This document shows, piece by piece, positions 1-11,600 of a DNA stretch of 64,000 nt. The stretch spans positions 13,344,001-13,408,000 of the forward strand of contig NC_134934.1 of assembly GCF_051020765.1 (NCBI RefSeq), given 5' to 3'. Source of the DNA: Lasioglossum baleicum. Its lineage: Eukaryota; Arthropoda; Insecta; Hymenoptera; Halictidae. Below the pieces are notes generated by a model. The model was not told where the DNA came from. It did not search any database and was given only the letters and a program-made list of their open reading frames with translations. The position numbers and the translations under genes were made by a program. The first letter of the stretch is position 1, and each line of letters starts with the position of its first letter.

Positions 1-62
1 AAATTTCGTATCGGTAGTATATTTTTTCAAATAAAAAATTCATATTGCTTTTTCATTTTTAG

Positions 63-230
63 AATGACGATGGATGGGAAGAGATATTCGATTTCGTTTT
101 CCCAGAAGATGAATCGCAGAGACCTAATCTCAAATTCCTTGCATCCGCCAAGGCCTGGATGAAGCAAAAAGAACTCGGTGAAAAATATGAAACTAATTCG
201 GATATCTCCCAATCAGAGAACAACAGTTAG
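63..230 (+). CDS. crn: Crooked neck-like pre-mRNA splicing factor, terminal exon (partial)
   Basis: Seen: a polypyrimidine stretch and AG at 61-62 precede an open frame of 55 codons ending in TAG at 228-230. It reads NDDGWEEIFDFVFPED followed by a PNLKFLASAKAWMKQK stretch. Known: this acidic/aromatic motif followed by a PNLK-L-A-AK-W-KQ segment is the C-terminal tail of crooked neck/CRNKL1 (yeast Clf1). That nuclear protein is built of HAT (half-a-TPR) repeats and belongs to the Prp19/NineTeen complex, acting in spliceosome assembly and activation. Only the tail after the HAT repeats is in the window; the rest lies to the left. The gene converges with ITPK1, and the stop codons are about 730 bp apart. 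Two AATAAA signals follow within 85 bp. The identification rests on family memory of a short tail, so it is good but not certain. Confidence 0.85.
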   Translation, partial: NDDGWEEIFDFVFPEDESQRPNLKFLASAKAWMKQKELGEKYETNSDISQSENNS

Positions 231-278
231 GACCTAATTGTAATTTTTTACTACTAGAAAGTATATAATACTCCTGTA

Positions 279-311
279 AATAAATGAATATTTTCGTTTT
301 CTACGAATAAA
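279..311 (+). promoter_or_regulatory. Polyadenylation signals for crn
   Basis: Two canonical AATAAA hexamers lie at 279-284 and 306-311, about 50 and 75 nt after the crn stop. They mark the likely 3' end of that transcript. Confidence 0.7.
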
Positions 312-667
312 TGAAACACGTCTTGAATTTAAAAAAAAATTTATATTTAGAAAATTTGACAGTATAACCAGTATTTATGACACCATATTCGTTTTGTTGT
401 ACATAATATTTGTACTTGGAACTTTTACATACCAATAATTAAATCATCAAATCGTATGCAATGAATTCCGAACGAAAATCAGTAAAGTAAAATATAAATG
501 TTACAATGATTAATAGCTTTGTCGTTATTACATGTTCGTAATATTTCGTTATTGACTTTCCGATAAAAATGTAATTTTTTCTTCCATCACTGTAAACACT
601 GCACAAGTGAAAAGTATTTGATTTGTGGCAGTTCGCGCTACATGTATTTGTCACTACGATGAATACA

Positions 668-780
668 TTTATTAAAACGATCCAGTGTGAACAACGAACA
701 AATTCATTTCTTTCAACAACTGTATAAGGAAGTAAAAAAATAAGTGAAAAAATGTACAAAAGAAATAAATATTTTTTATT
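668..780 (-). promoter_or_regulatory. Polyadenylation signals for ITPK1
   Basis: On the minus strand AATAAA occurs at 780-775 and 673-668, about 180 and 290 nt past the ITPK1 stop at 963. The interval 312-962 otherwise shows only AT-rich 3' UTR or intergenic sequence. Confidence 0.6.
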
Positions 781-962
781 GCAAAACGGAGATCTAATAC
801 AACAACTGAAACAGCTGTCTTTGAATCGTGTTCTATTGTAAAAAAAAAGGTGTATTATTTCTTCAAACAATACCACTTTGTACTTGATAGAATATAACGA
901 ACCGGGATATCAATTTCATAATTATCCGTTCTCTTATAATTTATACCTGCTGGTTTTATATT

Positions 963-2857
963 TTATTTCATTGTTTTCGTAGAACTTTTCTTTTTCTCGT
1001 CGCTTTCGAAACCAGAATCTAGATCATCGCTCAGACACTTTTTTAATGAGTAGCTTTTAGAAATTTGTTGCGCGTCCGTGTGTTCTACTAACAATTTTCT
1101 AATGCATCCTATTAACTGTTCGAAAAAGTTTGGATAGCCTACATATCCGGGAAATACGTTCACATCTATAATTGCGTATCTTCCGGTGTGATTTTCAATA
1201 ACAACATCGACGCCGATCAAAAGGAGTCCGAAGAGTTCTGTAACTTTCTTTACAATTTTCTCTAACATTTCCTGTTTCGGTTTTACTGTTAATGGAATGT
1301 TTTCTTCCGATAAGATTGACCATTTCGACTGAGAACCACTCTTAAATATATTAAGCGAGTTGAAAAATATAGTGTTTAACGAAGTACAGTCTTCTTCATA
1401 AAAATTCTTGAAACTGGGCCTCTCGTCTACGTGAAAATGTTCACGGACTATGTATATTTTGTAAACGATTGCATTGTGGTTGATGAACTCTTGCGCCACG
1501 CAAGGTGGTTGACAATCATTCAAACCTTCCTCATTGAAAATTACCATCAGCTGCAAAATATAAATTGAAATTGATACGTGTTCAGCATTACAAGCATAGT
1601 TTTCTATAAAGGAATAACATGCTTACTTTATGTGCATCGCTAGAACCCTGAGCGATAAGCGGTTTGCAGATTACTGGGAACTTAATATTTGCCTTTTTTA
1701 ACAGTGATATATTTTCAACAGTATCTTTGCTTTTAATCTCTACGAACTTCGGAGTAAATACATCTAGAAAGTAAAAGCAGAAAATTCATTCGGTTCGCAA
1801 TTTAGTATTGTACGCCTTGACAATTAGTTAACATGTTCCGTGCTGAGCCATTTTCACTCGGCAACTAAACAAATTTATGTACTTTGTTCTACACTGCATT
1901 TTTTATAATGCCTTATTCTTTTGGTGGAAACATTCTGCAGTGTTAAACTTGTTATAAAAAGTTCATCGATACATTATTCGATATTAACATCGTTTGACAA
2001 CAACATTAGCCGACTATGTCTAATTCTTTTTGAACATTTTTTTTGTACAACAAATAACTTACGAGTTATTTGAGATCATTACGTTACGAGACCCACCCTG
2101 TATAGATAGATACAACAGTAAAAGTGTCAGTGCAGAATAGTTAAAGAAAAAAATGTCAGTACCATCTTTAGAAACAATGTTACTATCGGATAATACTGTT
2201 GTTGACTAAAATCATTTAGTCAAAGTTATTGTCGGTACCATTGGCAGTACACGTGACACGGAACATGTTAAGAAACATATTGTTCAGTTTACCATTGAAT
2301 TGTACATGTTCTTGTATGAGTTCGTAGTATTTATAACGATTTATTAAAATCTTAATATTGTCCAAAGGATCAATAACTATAATTTTAGGGTGTCGACAGA
2401 AGAACTCTTCAATTTTTGAGATAAGTGCTTTGGCCTGCAACAAAAACGAAATGGTTACACGAGTTCCGGTTAAAGATTCAACAAATTTTATCATACATTT
2501 TGATCACCATTTTCTGCATGCGCTAGTTTATGTGTCAATTTATGTATAAAAACATGAAATGGTCCCTGAGATTCAAGATCAGAGTTTATGTCGATCTGAA
2601 AGCAATACATTAGTTCAAAGAACATATCGTTAGCTGTAATGGAAATATATGTTTTATTTCTCAGTAGAGCTGACTAGCTGCGTACGAAGTTAGAATCGTT
2701 CGATAGTAATAGAACAGAGATAACATTTATTTACCATTTTTAATTGAAACCCTTCGGCTTCGCACAAATTGTAAAAATGATTCCAATTGAACTTCTGTCG
2801 TTTTTTCTCGGATATCCAATAACCGATCACATATTTTTCGCACATTTTCTTTTCCAT
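963..2857 (-). CDS. ITPK1: Inositol-tetrakisphosphate 1-kinase (complete, five exons)
   Basis: Exons (minus): 2857-2735, 2595-2497, 2434-2293, 1763-1627, 1550-963. All introns are GT-AG and the phases close to one 362-residue frame, normal for the family. The start is the first ATG (MEKKMCEKYVIGYW). Known: ITPK1 is a cytosolic ATP-grasp kinase that phosphorylates inositol tris- and tetrakisphosphates on the route to InsP5/InsP6. Seen: the N-terminal YVIGYWISEKK and GPFHVFIHKLTHKLAHAENGDQ segments, IVIDPLDNI in exon 3, the ATP-grasp segment with K155, the QEFINHN substrate segment (187-193), and metal-binding GVDVVIEN (D282) and IIDVNVFPGY (D296, N298). A Ser/Asp/Lys-rich tail follows about residue 310. 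Odd: the usual AHG after the lysine is AQG here (Q160). Its convergent neighbour is crn. The short introns (about 60-530 bp) carry no transposons. Confidence 0.95.
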
Positions 2858-3850
2858 TTACTGTTCCGTTACGACGAATAAAGTATTTATCCATTAAAAT
2901 GTATGCAATACATTATTTCAACAATCGCCTTACGTGAACTAATAATTGAATTTCCGTGTTCTTCTACAAGACTCTCCCTTTAACAAGTAATCTCATATTT
3001 TCGTCGAAATGTGAGGTTATGTCTGTGACATTTAGAAAAAAAATCATCTGTCACGGTATTATTACGTTCTTCGAATTCTTAACTATTTCACGGTCCTTAT
3101 TTATAGAATGTTCATTCTTGTATATTCAAACTCGAAGCACAAACACTATTCGTACGATTTCCGTCCATACCTTAGACCATATATATTTACTCTATGGTCC
3201 ATACATGCGATAAACGATCATAGGTTAGCAAGATAACAGTGATAGCCACAATCTATAGAGTTATTATTTTTCCTGTGAATCATACACACATACATACTTT
3301 CATCGTTCGCCGGTATATGATAAAAACACTTCAACAACAAATTGATTTACAATGTATCGGTGCAGTTATTAGTCATCTTCTCCTATTTATGTGGAAGCAC
3401 GAGTAATCTGGAATACGTCACCGTCATTGCATCTTCAAGTGCAATACATGCGAAGACAGACGTAGGTGTAAGTGATTTGCAGCAATACTCGTCCAACGTC
3501 CAACGCACTTTTCGTCAAAGCAGCAACTTCAAATTTCCCCCATACTCTGTACCAACGACTAAAAAAATATTCAAAAATGTACTAAATAAGTATACGAACA
3601 CGGTATCTGCACGGTATCTAAATAATTCATTTACAATTATTTTCGAATATATAGTAACAATCTTATATCGCATCATTATGAAATTTTTATTTTGTTACGT
3701 TTAACAAATCTGATTGTAGGCAAAAAAGAAAGTGGAAATTCTGTAGAATTTTATATTTTAGTAGTGTCTGTGTGTGTGAACATTTTTAAAAACCATAAAT
3801 GCATGAAGATCCGCAGTCTAGAGTCTAGATATATGATTAGTAGATATATA
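2858..3850. other. Intergenic stretch, no supported gene
   Basis: AT-rich DNA upstream of ITPK1, so it should contain that gene's promoter, but no clear CpG island or core motif stands out. A plus-strand open frame at about 3342-3704 has a hydrophobic start and a GTAAGT at 3472. It lacks a start codon in context or any recognisable domain, so it is not called as a gene. Confidence 0.4.
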
Positions 3851-3852
3851 TA

Positions 3853-4089
3853 CATTACTGTGCACAAGAAAGAAGCACTCGGCTGTAAAAAAAACAAATA
3901 AGAACACAGTAATTTAAGTTTTGAAAATGAATAGTTCTGAGAATATATATATGTGTTATTGTGGATTATCTAATACTTTAAATGCAATAAATCAATCATT
4001 GTACAATACAATTTCTACATAAAGATATTGTTTGCTATTATATCTTGTAATTATACCGGGTGCTATATTCTTTCTTCTGCACAGTAGTG
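3853..4089. mobile_element. Tc1/mariner-like MITE, family A, copy 1
   Basis: A 237 bp element with terminal inverted repeats of about 25 bp (CATTACTGTGCACAAGAAAG at the left, its near complement at the right), flanked by TA at both ends. A second copy of the same family lies at 14404-14646, and the internal stretch around AATGCAATAAATCAATCATT is almost identical between them. Confidence 0.8.
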
Positions 4090-4095
4090 TATATA

Positions 4096-5161
4096 CCCAG
4101 CTAACCAGGCGTGCCTTGGGCAAGCCGTGCCTAGGGCACAGATCGGCAAATCATTGTCCAATCTACGCTCGGAGGTGCTCAAGTCCCGATTGGCTTAATT
4201 TTGGACGACCGTAGGACCAGGGTTTGGACATGGGCATGAGGTCGGCATCAGGTCGGCACGAATCGGCCGAATGTGCCTTTGTGGCAGCACTGTCGCACTG
4301 ATGTACCGCATGCCGAATATCGTTTTACAGGTGAAACAAACAATTCCAATGCCGCTTTTGCAAAATTCACATGTTTTTCTATAAGCGAGGGTGAAACTAA
4401 TATCCTAATCGCGATATGGAGCAACAAAAAATGAGTATACACATTCGGAGCTAATATCCCGTACATTACTACCGGGCCGGTATATAAGAGAAATTGGCGA
4501 AAAAAAAAATACAAATTTTATTTATTTCTCACATTTGTTATTTTTCCTAGGCTGCGGATCTTTATGCGAAATAAAAATTGTCTGCATCGATTGCAAGAGA
4601 CATAATCTAAAATTTGCATTGCCGTACAATTTTCTTTACAGTTCAATTTCAACTAATTGAATACACTTATATTTTAAAGATGATAAATAAAAATGATTTT
4701 ATCATCTCCGCGCGAATGGCAGTACTCGATAAGTACTGTCCATCTGATTTTTCTAGACGCCCGAGGCCAATAGAAGAATATTCAACTTTTAAAGCGACCG
4801 AGTTTCGCCAATTTCTCTTATATACCGGCCCGGTAGTAATGTACGGGATATTAGCTCCGAATGTGTATACTCATTTTTTGTTGCTCCATATCGCGATTAG
4901 GATATTAGTTTCACCCTCGCTTATAGAAAAACATGTGAATTTTGCAAAAGCGGCATTGGAATTGTTTGTTTCACCTGTAAAACGATATTCGGCATGCGGT
5001 ACATCAGTGCGACAGTGCTGCCACAAAGGCACATTCGGCCGATTCGTGCCGACCTGATGCCGACCTCATGCCCATGTCCAAACTCTGGTCCTACGGTCGA
5101 CACTAGCTCGGCATATGCGCGCACAGGAGGTCGACCAAATTTAGATTTTTGGTTGGCTGGG
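4096..5161. mobile_element. Foldback element with about 320 bp inverted arms
   Basis: The ends read CCCAGCTAACC and GGTTGGCTGGG, flanked by TA. Positions about 4188-4505 and 4800-5115 are near-perfect inverted copies, so the same 80-residue open frame appears on both strands; it shows no known domain. The central loop of about 290 bp is AT-rich. The outer about 90 bp of the two arms differ, which suggests later divergence or a chimeric end. It abuts MITE A copy 1 directly. Non-autonomous; the superfamily is not certain, and the TA flanks favour a Tc1/mariner-type mover. Confidence 0.75.
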
Positions 5162-5224
5162 TATGTTTGAAATTCCAAGTCTGGTATTTTACATACAACG
5201 TTTTGTAACAATGTTATACATATA

Positions 5225-5652
5225 CAGGGTGTTCATTTGAAAACTTTCCAACCGAATATCTCGTAAAGTATGAAAGATATTAAAAAAGTGTAAAACACGT
5301 GTCCAAGGATTTCGAGGGAGCAGTATTTAGATTTTTTTGGGTGGCGTTTTCAAGGACACTTGAAGGTCAACTTTGTTTTTGCAAATGGAAACCTATATTT
5401 TTTATTATACGATCTTAGTGTACGTAAGAAGACCAGCAATTTTCGTAGGATACTTTTTTTTATTCGCGCACTTTTCCATCCGCAGGTTTCCATTTGAAAA
5501 AACAAAGTTGACCTTAAAAACGCCACCCAAATAAAAAAACTGATACTGCCCCCCTCTTTCCCCCTCGAAATCCTTGAACACGTGTTTTACACTTTTTTAA
5601 TACCTTTCATACTTTTCGAGATATTTGGCTGGAAAGTTTTCAAATGAACACA
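5225..5652. repeat. Palindromic MITE of the CAGGGTG type
   Basis: It begins CAGGGTGTTCATTTGAAAAC after TA, and its right arm is the complement (GGAAAGTTTTCAAATGAACAC). The two arms pair over about 170 bp, including the segments for AACACGTG and GGTGGCGTTTT. The right CCCTGTA end is missing, so it is slightly truncated. It lies directly downstream of the large uncharacterised gene. Confidence 0.75.
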
Positions 5653-5663
5653 AATTAAAAGAC

Positions 5664-8600
5664 TCACTGATGCTGGAGAACTTGTACACTTACTTTCGAG
5701 GACTCGCTCCATAAAGTCAACGTCTCTTTTGTCACGAAAACTGTAATGATATTGTCTTGTTCGTCGGTATTTAACATTTTAATTTCGCCCAGAGAACAGG
5801 AACCGGAACTAGGCACGAACAATTCGCCCTCGGAGCGGGAAGTGTCCGAAGATACTGTTTCAATCTGATATAATGAAACGTGTTTAACATAAAGAATTTT
5901 TATGTGTATAAAATATTTTAAACATTTTTATTAATGTTACCTTCGTTGAGACTGTTGCAGGCGCATCTTTGGATGTCCTAAAATAAATAAACCCGGGAGA
6001 TTATTATATGAGGAAGAAATTTCAATCGTAGTTTGATAGAAAGTTACATTAATATACGGTTTAATCGAAAATACTGCTTTTCATTCAATTCTATTTAGAT
6101 CAGTTATGACTCGTGAAGTTTAAACAGTATTATTTTCAATAATTCCTTTGAACATTTTTTCATGTGGTTTATAATAATGCTACGGTAAACTTAATGTATA
6201 CTCTCAAGTTTTAATCGTTGTATTTAACAATTACTGGTCTAATTAATACAGGTTTTGCACTCTGAATTCACCCTTTTGCAACTCAAATTCAACCTTTCGA
6301 AAACTATTGTTAAAGTAAGTTTTTCTAAAGAAAAATCAAATCATATCGTAAAGTAATTGTTAAAAAATTCAAAATTTTATTTATTGCAAAGATGTACATA
6401 CAAGGCGATAACTTTTTAAATATTGGACCATATACGATTTGAACTTTCTTTAGAAGTTAGACAAGTGAAACAAATTTTTGAAAAAAATTGCAAGTTGTCG
6501 GAATTGCAGAGAAAATACTAAAAGTTGTATTTTGCAACTTTTTTAACTTTTAATTAAACATATTCTGAAAATTTCGTCAAAATCGGCCGACAGTTTTTCA
6601 CGATTTTCAGTCTCTAACTGCAATAAATCTTAGGATTCTTACATATTTCAATGTTTGTCGTTTTCTCCCGCATTGAATTTGGAGTGCAAAACCTATAAAC
6701 AATTTGGTACGAATAGATATATAAATATAACGAAAAGAGAATCGTTTGCGCACCTAACATCCTGCTGGACCAGACTTGAATAATTCGTGGCGTGTGCGGA
6801 ATGTAAGAGTTGTTCGCGCATCTCTTCGTACAAGTGTGAAAGGATCTTCTCTTTTTGAAACATGCGACGTTTTTCGTGATTCATTTCCGTAAATTGATCG
6901 GTGTCCTTTATCTGGCCGGTTGACTCCTTCGTGTTTAATACTTTCGTCTCGCTTCTCGAAGAGGATCGAAGAGATACGCAATCGCGCAAAGAATCGGAAG
7001 ATGATGCCCTTCGAACATTGTCATAAGATTTAGCCTGGTCCAAACGCGACTCGATTTTCTCATTTTCAACTATGGGATTCGGTTTACTCGAAGAATGATC
7101 GTTCGAAGAACCGCGTGACCTCGTACTTCCGATTCCTTCGCTTTTCGCTGATGAATTATTCGTCGATGAATTAGATATATTTTCACTGGTCTTCGCTGTT
7201 TTCTTATCGACGATGTTTGAAACGTCTCTCGAGGAAGCTAAACTTCCATTATTACTTCCTTTCTGCTCCAAATATTCGCAGCTTTTTACATCATTATTTT
7301 CCCCATTTCTTGTTCTTAAAAGTTCTCCGAACGACTCAATATTCGAACGAATTTTTCTCGGCTCGGCGCACGAGAGTTCCTGGTTCAAGCAGGATGATGC
7401 TGTTTGTTCAGAGTTTGAAGATCGACTGATGGGCTTATCGATCAAGTCAGAGTTAATATTTTCACGAGTGGATTTACCGTTAGCATATTTCTCGGTAATC
7501 TTTTCATCGATCTTAATGATTTCCGTTGCATCAGCTTCGAATCCCGTTCCCAAGCATTCTTTCTCGGATTCGTTATCAGTTTTCAAGCGCGCGGTATCTA
7601 TCTCGTGAATGTTCGATTCAACATTGTTCGCGGACACATTCTCCGTGATCAGTAACTCGATATTCTGCGGCGAACCAATCGCACCGTTCTGAAAATGCTG
7701 CAGCAAGTTTTTCACCAATATTGGTATCATTTCGTCGACGTTGAACGTATGCTTCAACGTTTCTTCGAAGCCGACTTTTGTTTCCGTTTGTTTCCTTTCG
7801 ACGTCTCGCACGAACGCCATATTCGATCGCGGACTCGGAACTTCGGCAACGTTATTATCCGCAACTTTTGAAATCGTTTCTATTCGATGTTCATCGACAT
7901 TCTGCGCGTCCATGCTCGAAAACGAAAGGTTTACGGAGGAAGTCATGCTCGAGCTTTCATCTCTCGTCTGAAAAACGACGGATTCTCGTGGACGAGACAC
8001 TGTGAAAAAGTTCGCGTACGTTTCTTCGACGTGTCTTAAAATCTTCTTGCTGTCGCTTTCTGTTAATTTCGCTCCCCCGTTCGATAATATTCTCGAATCA
8101 ACTCGCAACGGTGTTTTGTACGAGTTTCTCGGGAGGACAGATTTATTTCTCGAATCGCTTTTAGCTCTAGATTGGCGTGCTTCGTTCATGCGTTTGTTCT
8201 TTACAACTGCGCGATCCCTAATCGAATCTTTACTTCGCATGTAATTGCAAGAATTTCTCTTCGGCGTCTCAAACTTTTCTCGTGTCGGTCGAGTCGAATT
8301 TCGAGGCTCGTCGCTCTCCGAGGTTTCGTCTTTTCGCAAAAATTCTGCGAGTTCTGGCCGCGATAAATATCTGTCGATTGCTCTTACCGATCGCGCAGCA
8401 TCAGCGATTGTTTTATCGTAAGCGAGCAGTACATCGTCTAATTCGTCGATGGACGGATAGTACAACTCATCGTCGTCGTCATTTTCATGACCGAAACCTT
8501 CGCCGGAAGTATCCATTCTCGAGGACTCAAGAAGACTAGAATTTTCTACAGTTTGCTCGTTCCGATTACAATATTTCGGATGTACACTTGCAAAACGTTG

Positions 8601-11600
8601 ATCAATCATTTGACCATGTTTGTATCCGCGATTCTCCTCATCGCGAACTTCTCTCTTATCGCGCGGCGACAAAAGGACCGTGCGAATTTCAGTTTCTCTC
8701 CTCAAGATACTTTCGTCGTCAGATTCGACGAATGCTGATCCTCTCGCGTCTCGTTTCAAAACTGAACCCTTCTCAATGTTTTCTTCAACCACTTCGTTGA
8801 GACGCGCTTGCCTCGGCTCACTCTGATTACAATATTTGCGATGAAGACTTGAAAAAAGTTGATCAACGACTTTACCATGTTTGTATTCGCGATTCTCTTC
8901 GTCGTGAACTTCCTTCTTCCTCGTAGTGCGCGGCGACAAAAGGACCTGGCGAATTTCGATTTCTTTCTTCAAGATACTTTCGTCGTCAGATTCGATGGAT
9001 GTTGACCCTTTTGTATCAAGATTTAAGACTGGACCCTTCTCAATGTTTTCTGCAACCACTTCGTTGGAACGCGCTTGCTTCTGCTGACTCTGATTAGAAT
9101 TTTTGCGATGAACACTTGCCATACGTTGATCAATGATTTTACCATGTTTGTATTCGCGATCACGAACTTCCTTTCTCCTCTTATCGCGCGGCGACAAAAG
9201 CACCTGGCCAATTTCAATTTCTCTCTTCAAGATACTTTCGTCGTCGGGTTCGACGGATACCGATCCTCCTGCATCTAGTTTCAAAACTGATCCCTTCTCA
9301 ATGTTTTCTTCAACCACTTCGTCGAGACATGCTTGCTTCAGCTCATTCTGATCACAATATTTGCGATGAAGACTTGCAAAACGTTGATCAACGTTTTTAC
9401 CATGCATGTATTCGCGATTCTCTTCGTCCTGAACTTCCTTTTTCCTCTTCTCGCGCGGCGACAAAAGGTCCTGGCGCATTTCAATTTCTCTCTTCAAGAT
9501 ACTGTCGTCGCCAGATTCGACGGATGTTGATCTTTTTCTATCTAGTTTTAAGATTGGACCCTCATCAATGTTTTCTTTAACCACCTGATTTAGCTCACTC
9601 TGATTACAATATTTACGATGAAGACTTGCAAAACGTTGATCAACGAGTTTACTATGTTTGTATTCGCGATTCAGAAGGTCCTGGCGCATTTCAATTCCTC
9701 TCTTCAAGATACTTTCGCCGCCAGATTCGACGGATGTTGATCCTTTTCTACGCAGTTTTAAGATCGGGCCATCAATGTTTTCCGCAACCACTTCGTTGAA
9801 ACGCACTTGCTTCTGCTCACTGTTGCTACTGGAAGCAGCTTCTTCTGTCGTTCCGTCGTCTGTCCGTTGTTGGGATGTCTTAATTTCCACTTGGATTTCC
9901 CGATTTTGCGATTTTTCATGGACGTCTCCGACGTCATGTCTCCCCTCACCGGATGCTACCAAAATTCCCGCTGATCTTCTTCTCGAAAGTGAACTGTGCG
10001 AGGAGTCTTCGGGGCTACTTTCAATTTCGTTCGTAGCTTTTCCATTCTTCTCGCTCTGGGTTTCACTCGATCTTTTGTTGCTCGCGGCGTCTTTGGGCTC
10101 TTCGAATATCTTCACAAACTTTTCTTTGCGAACCTGAGTTTTAGTTCCACGATCGTGGGAAACTATGTAAGTTCCAACGTTTACGTTCTCTCGGACGAAA
10201 GATGGATCAGGCGATATGTGAATGCTCTCGAGATTCTGAGCCGTCAAATGCCTTTCGATGTTCACCGATGGACACGTTTGAACGGAGAAACTGTTCATCT
10301 TCGCGTTTCTTTCGTTGTTTGGTATTTCATGGGGATCATCGGCTCTCCCTTTGTTTTCTGTATCCACCGTCGAAATCCCTAGATTCTGAATTCCAAACAG
10401 GCCGCACCACGGGAATTCCTTGTAGCGTTCTTCGAATCTTTTGAATTTCGGCGCGGAGAAATCGACGATTCTCTTCGGTTTCTCTGGAACCCTTCTTTCG
10501 TCATTTACGCCGTTCGCCTCTTGAAATTTATTAGCTACACGCTCCCGGACATATAACAGTTGATCATTTTCGTCGTCTAACGATATTTCATTCGAATACC
10601 TGCAAACAATTGAACGTTATTCGAATTCCTAGCTTGTTTAATGTAAAGATAACGCAGTGTATGAGAACTCACGCGTTCACAGGCGTCTGTAAACCACTGC
10701 AATCACCGACCATTTTAATTGCTTTGATCTGGATCTGCGCATCTTTCACCAATCTCTCTAAGTCTTCGAGCGCTGCCGATGTTTCCGGACTAAGAACCGG
10801 GGAGACCGGAAGTATCGCGGTCGATCTTTTAGTATCCGGCTGTAACAGAAAGGTTACGAATTCTCACCGACAATCTTTATGCCTTTGAAAAGTTATTATT
10901 ATAAATGTTTAGTAATTGATTAGATACTGACATATTTAACAAAATGACCGGTTCCAGATTTTTTATTTTACGATTATTGATATAATAAAAATAATTTCAT
11001 AAGAAATGATTGTATAGATAACTTTAGTGGAGCACATATTACAATAGGAGCTGCACAAAGTCTAAATAAAATCAATCTTGTCATTTTTATAAGGGAACAT
11101 ATATATATTTACCAGTTACTTTTATGGTTCGGTAGGTTTAGTGTTAATAATGATGTAGGGACCAGTCGAGGAAACTCGAAGTCCTTGTAAAATAACTAAG
11201 CGTGCAAAAACAGCTGAACACGATTTATGGTGTGCGTGACTAGACAAAGCCATTTTTCAGAGAGCTGTTTAGTTTCAGAGTCTGGCAGGATTTTAGTTTT
11301 CGTTAGTCACAGTTTCAATAGCGGCATACGGGTACCATAAACCGTGGAGGGTCGAAGGAAGGACCTTCGACGAGAGGGCAGCGATCGTCCGCGACCGGAA
11401 GAGCCCAACGTGGGTAAGGTCTGGAGGAAACCAGCGTTATTTGAAAGGGATTTTTCCAGTAGCGCGTTATAACTAGTTGGGGCCTTGGGCAAAGTAGAAT
11501 TTCGGGGCCCCTAACCCCAACGAAATAACTTTCTGAGAAAAACGTAGAATTTTGATCTTGGTTTGTGTTCGGGGCCCCCTTTTGCTTGGGGCCCCCGGGC

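Noticed and set aside
3342..3704. Hydrophobic-start 120-codon plus-strand frame resembling a secreted protein
   Set aside because: It has no ATG at the start in frame and low complexity toward its end; the GTAAGT inside it would cut it short.
4248..5057. Identical 80-residue frames on opposite strands as a conserved gene
   Set aside because: They are the two arms of a foldback element, so the identity reflects the inverted repeat and not selection on a protein.
7213..10444. Many plus-strand open frames of 60-160 codons
   Set aside because: They are antisense shadows of the 3.8 kb coding exon of the uncharacterised gene; their repeats follow the tandem repeat of the true frame.
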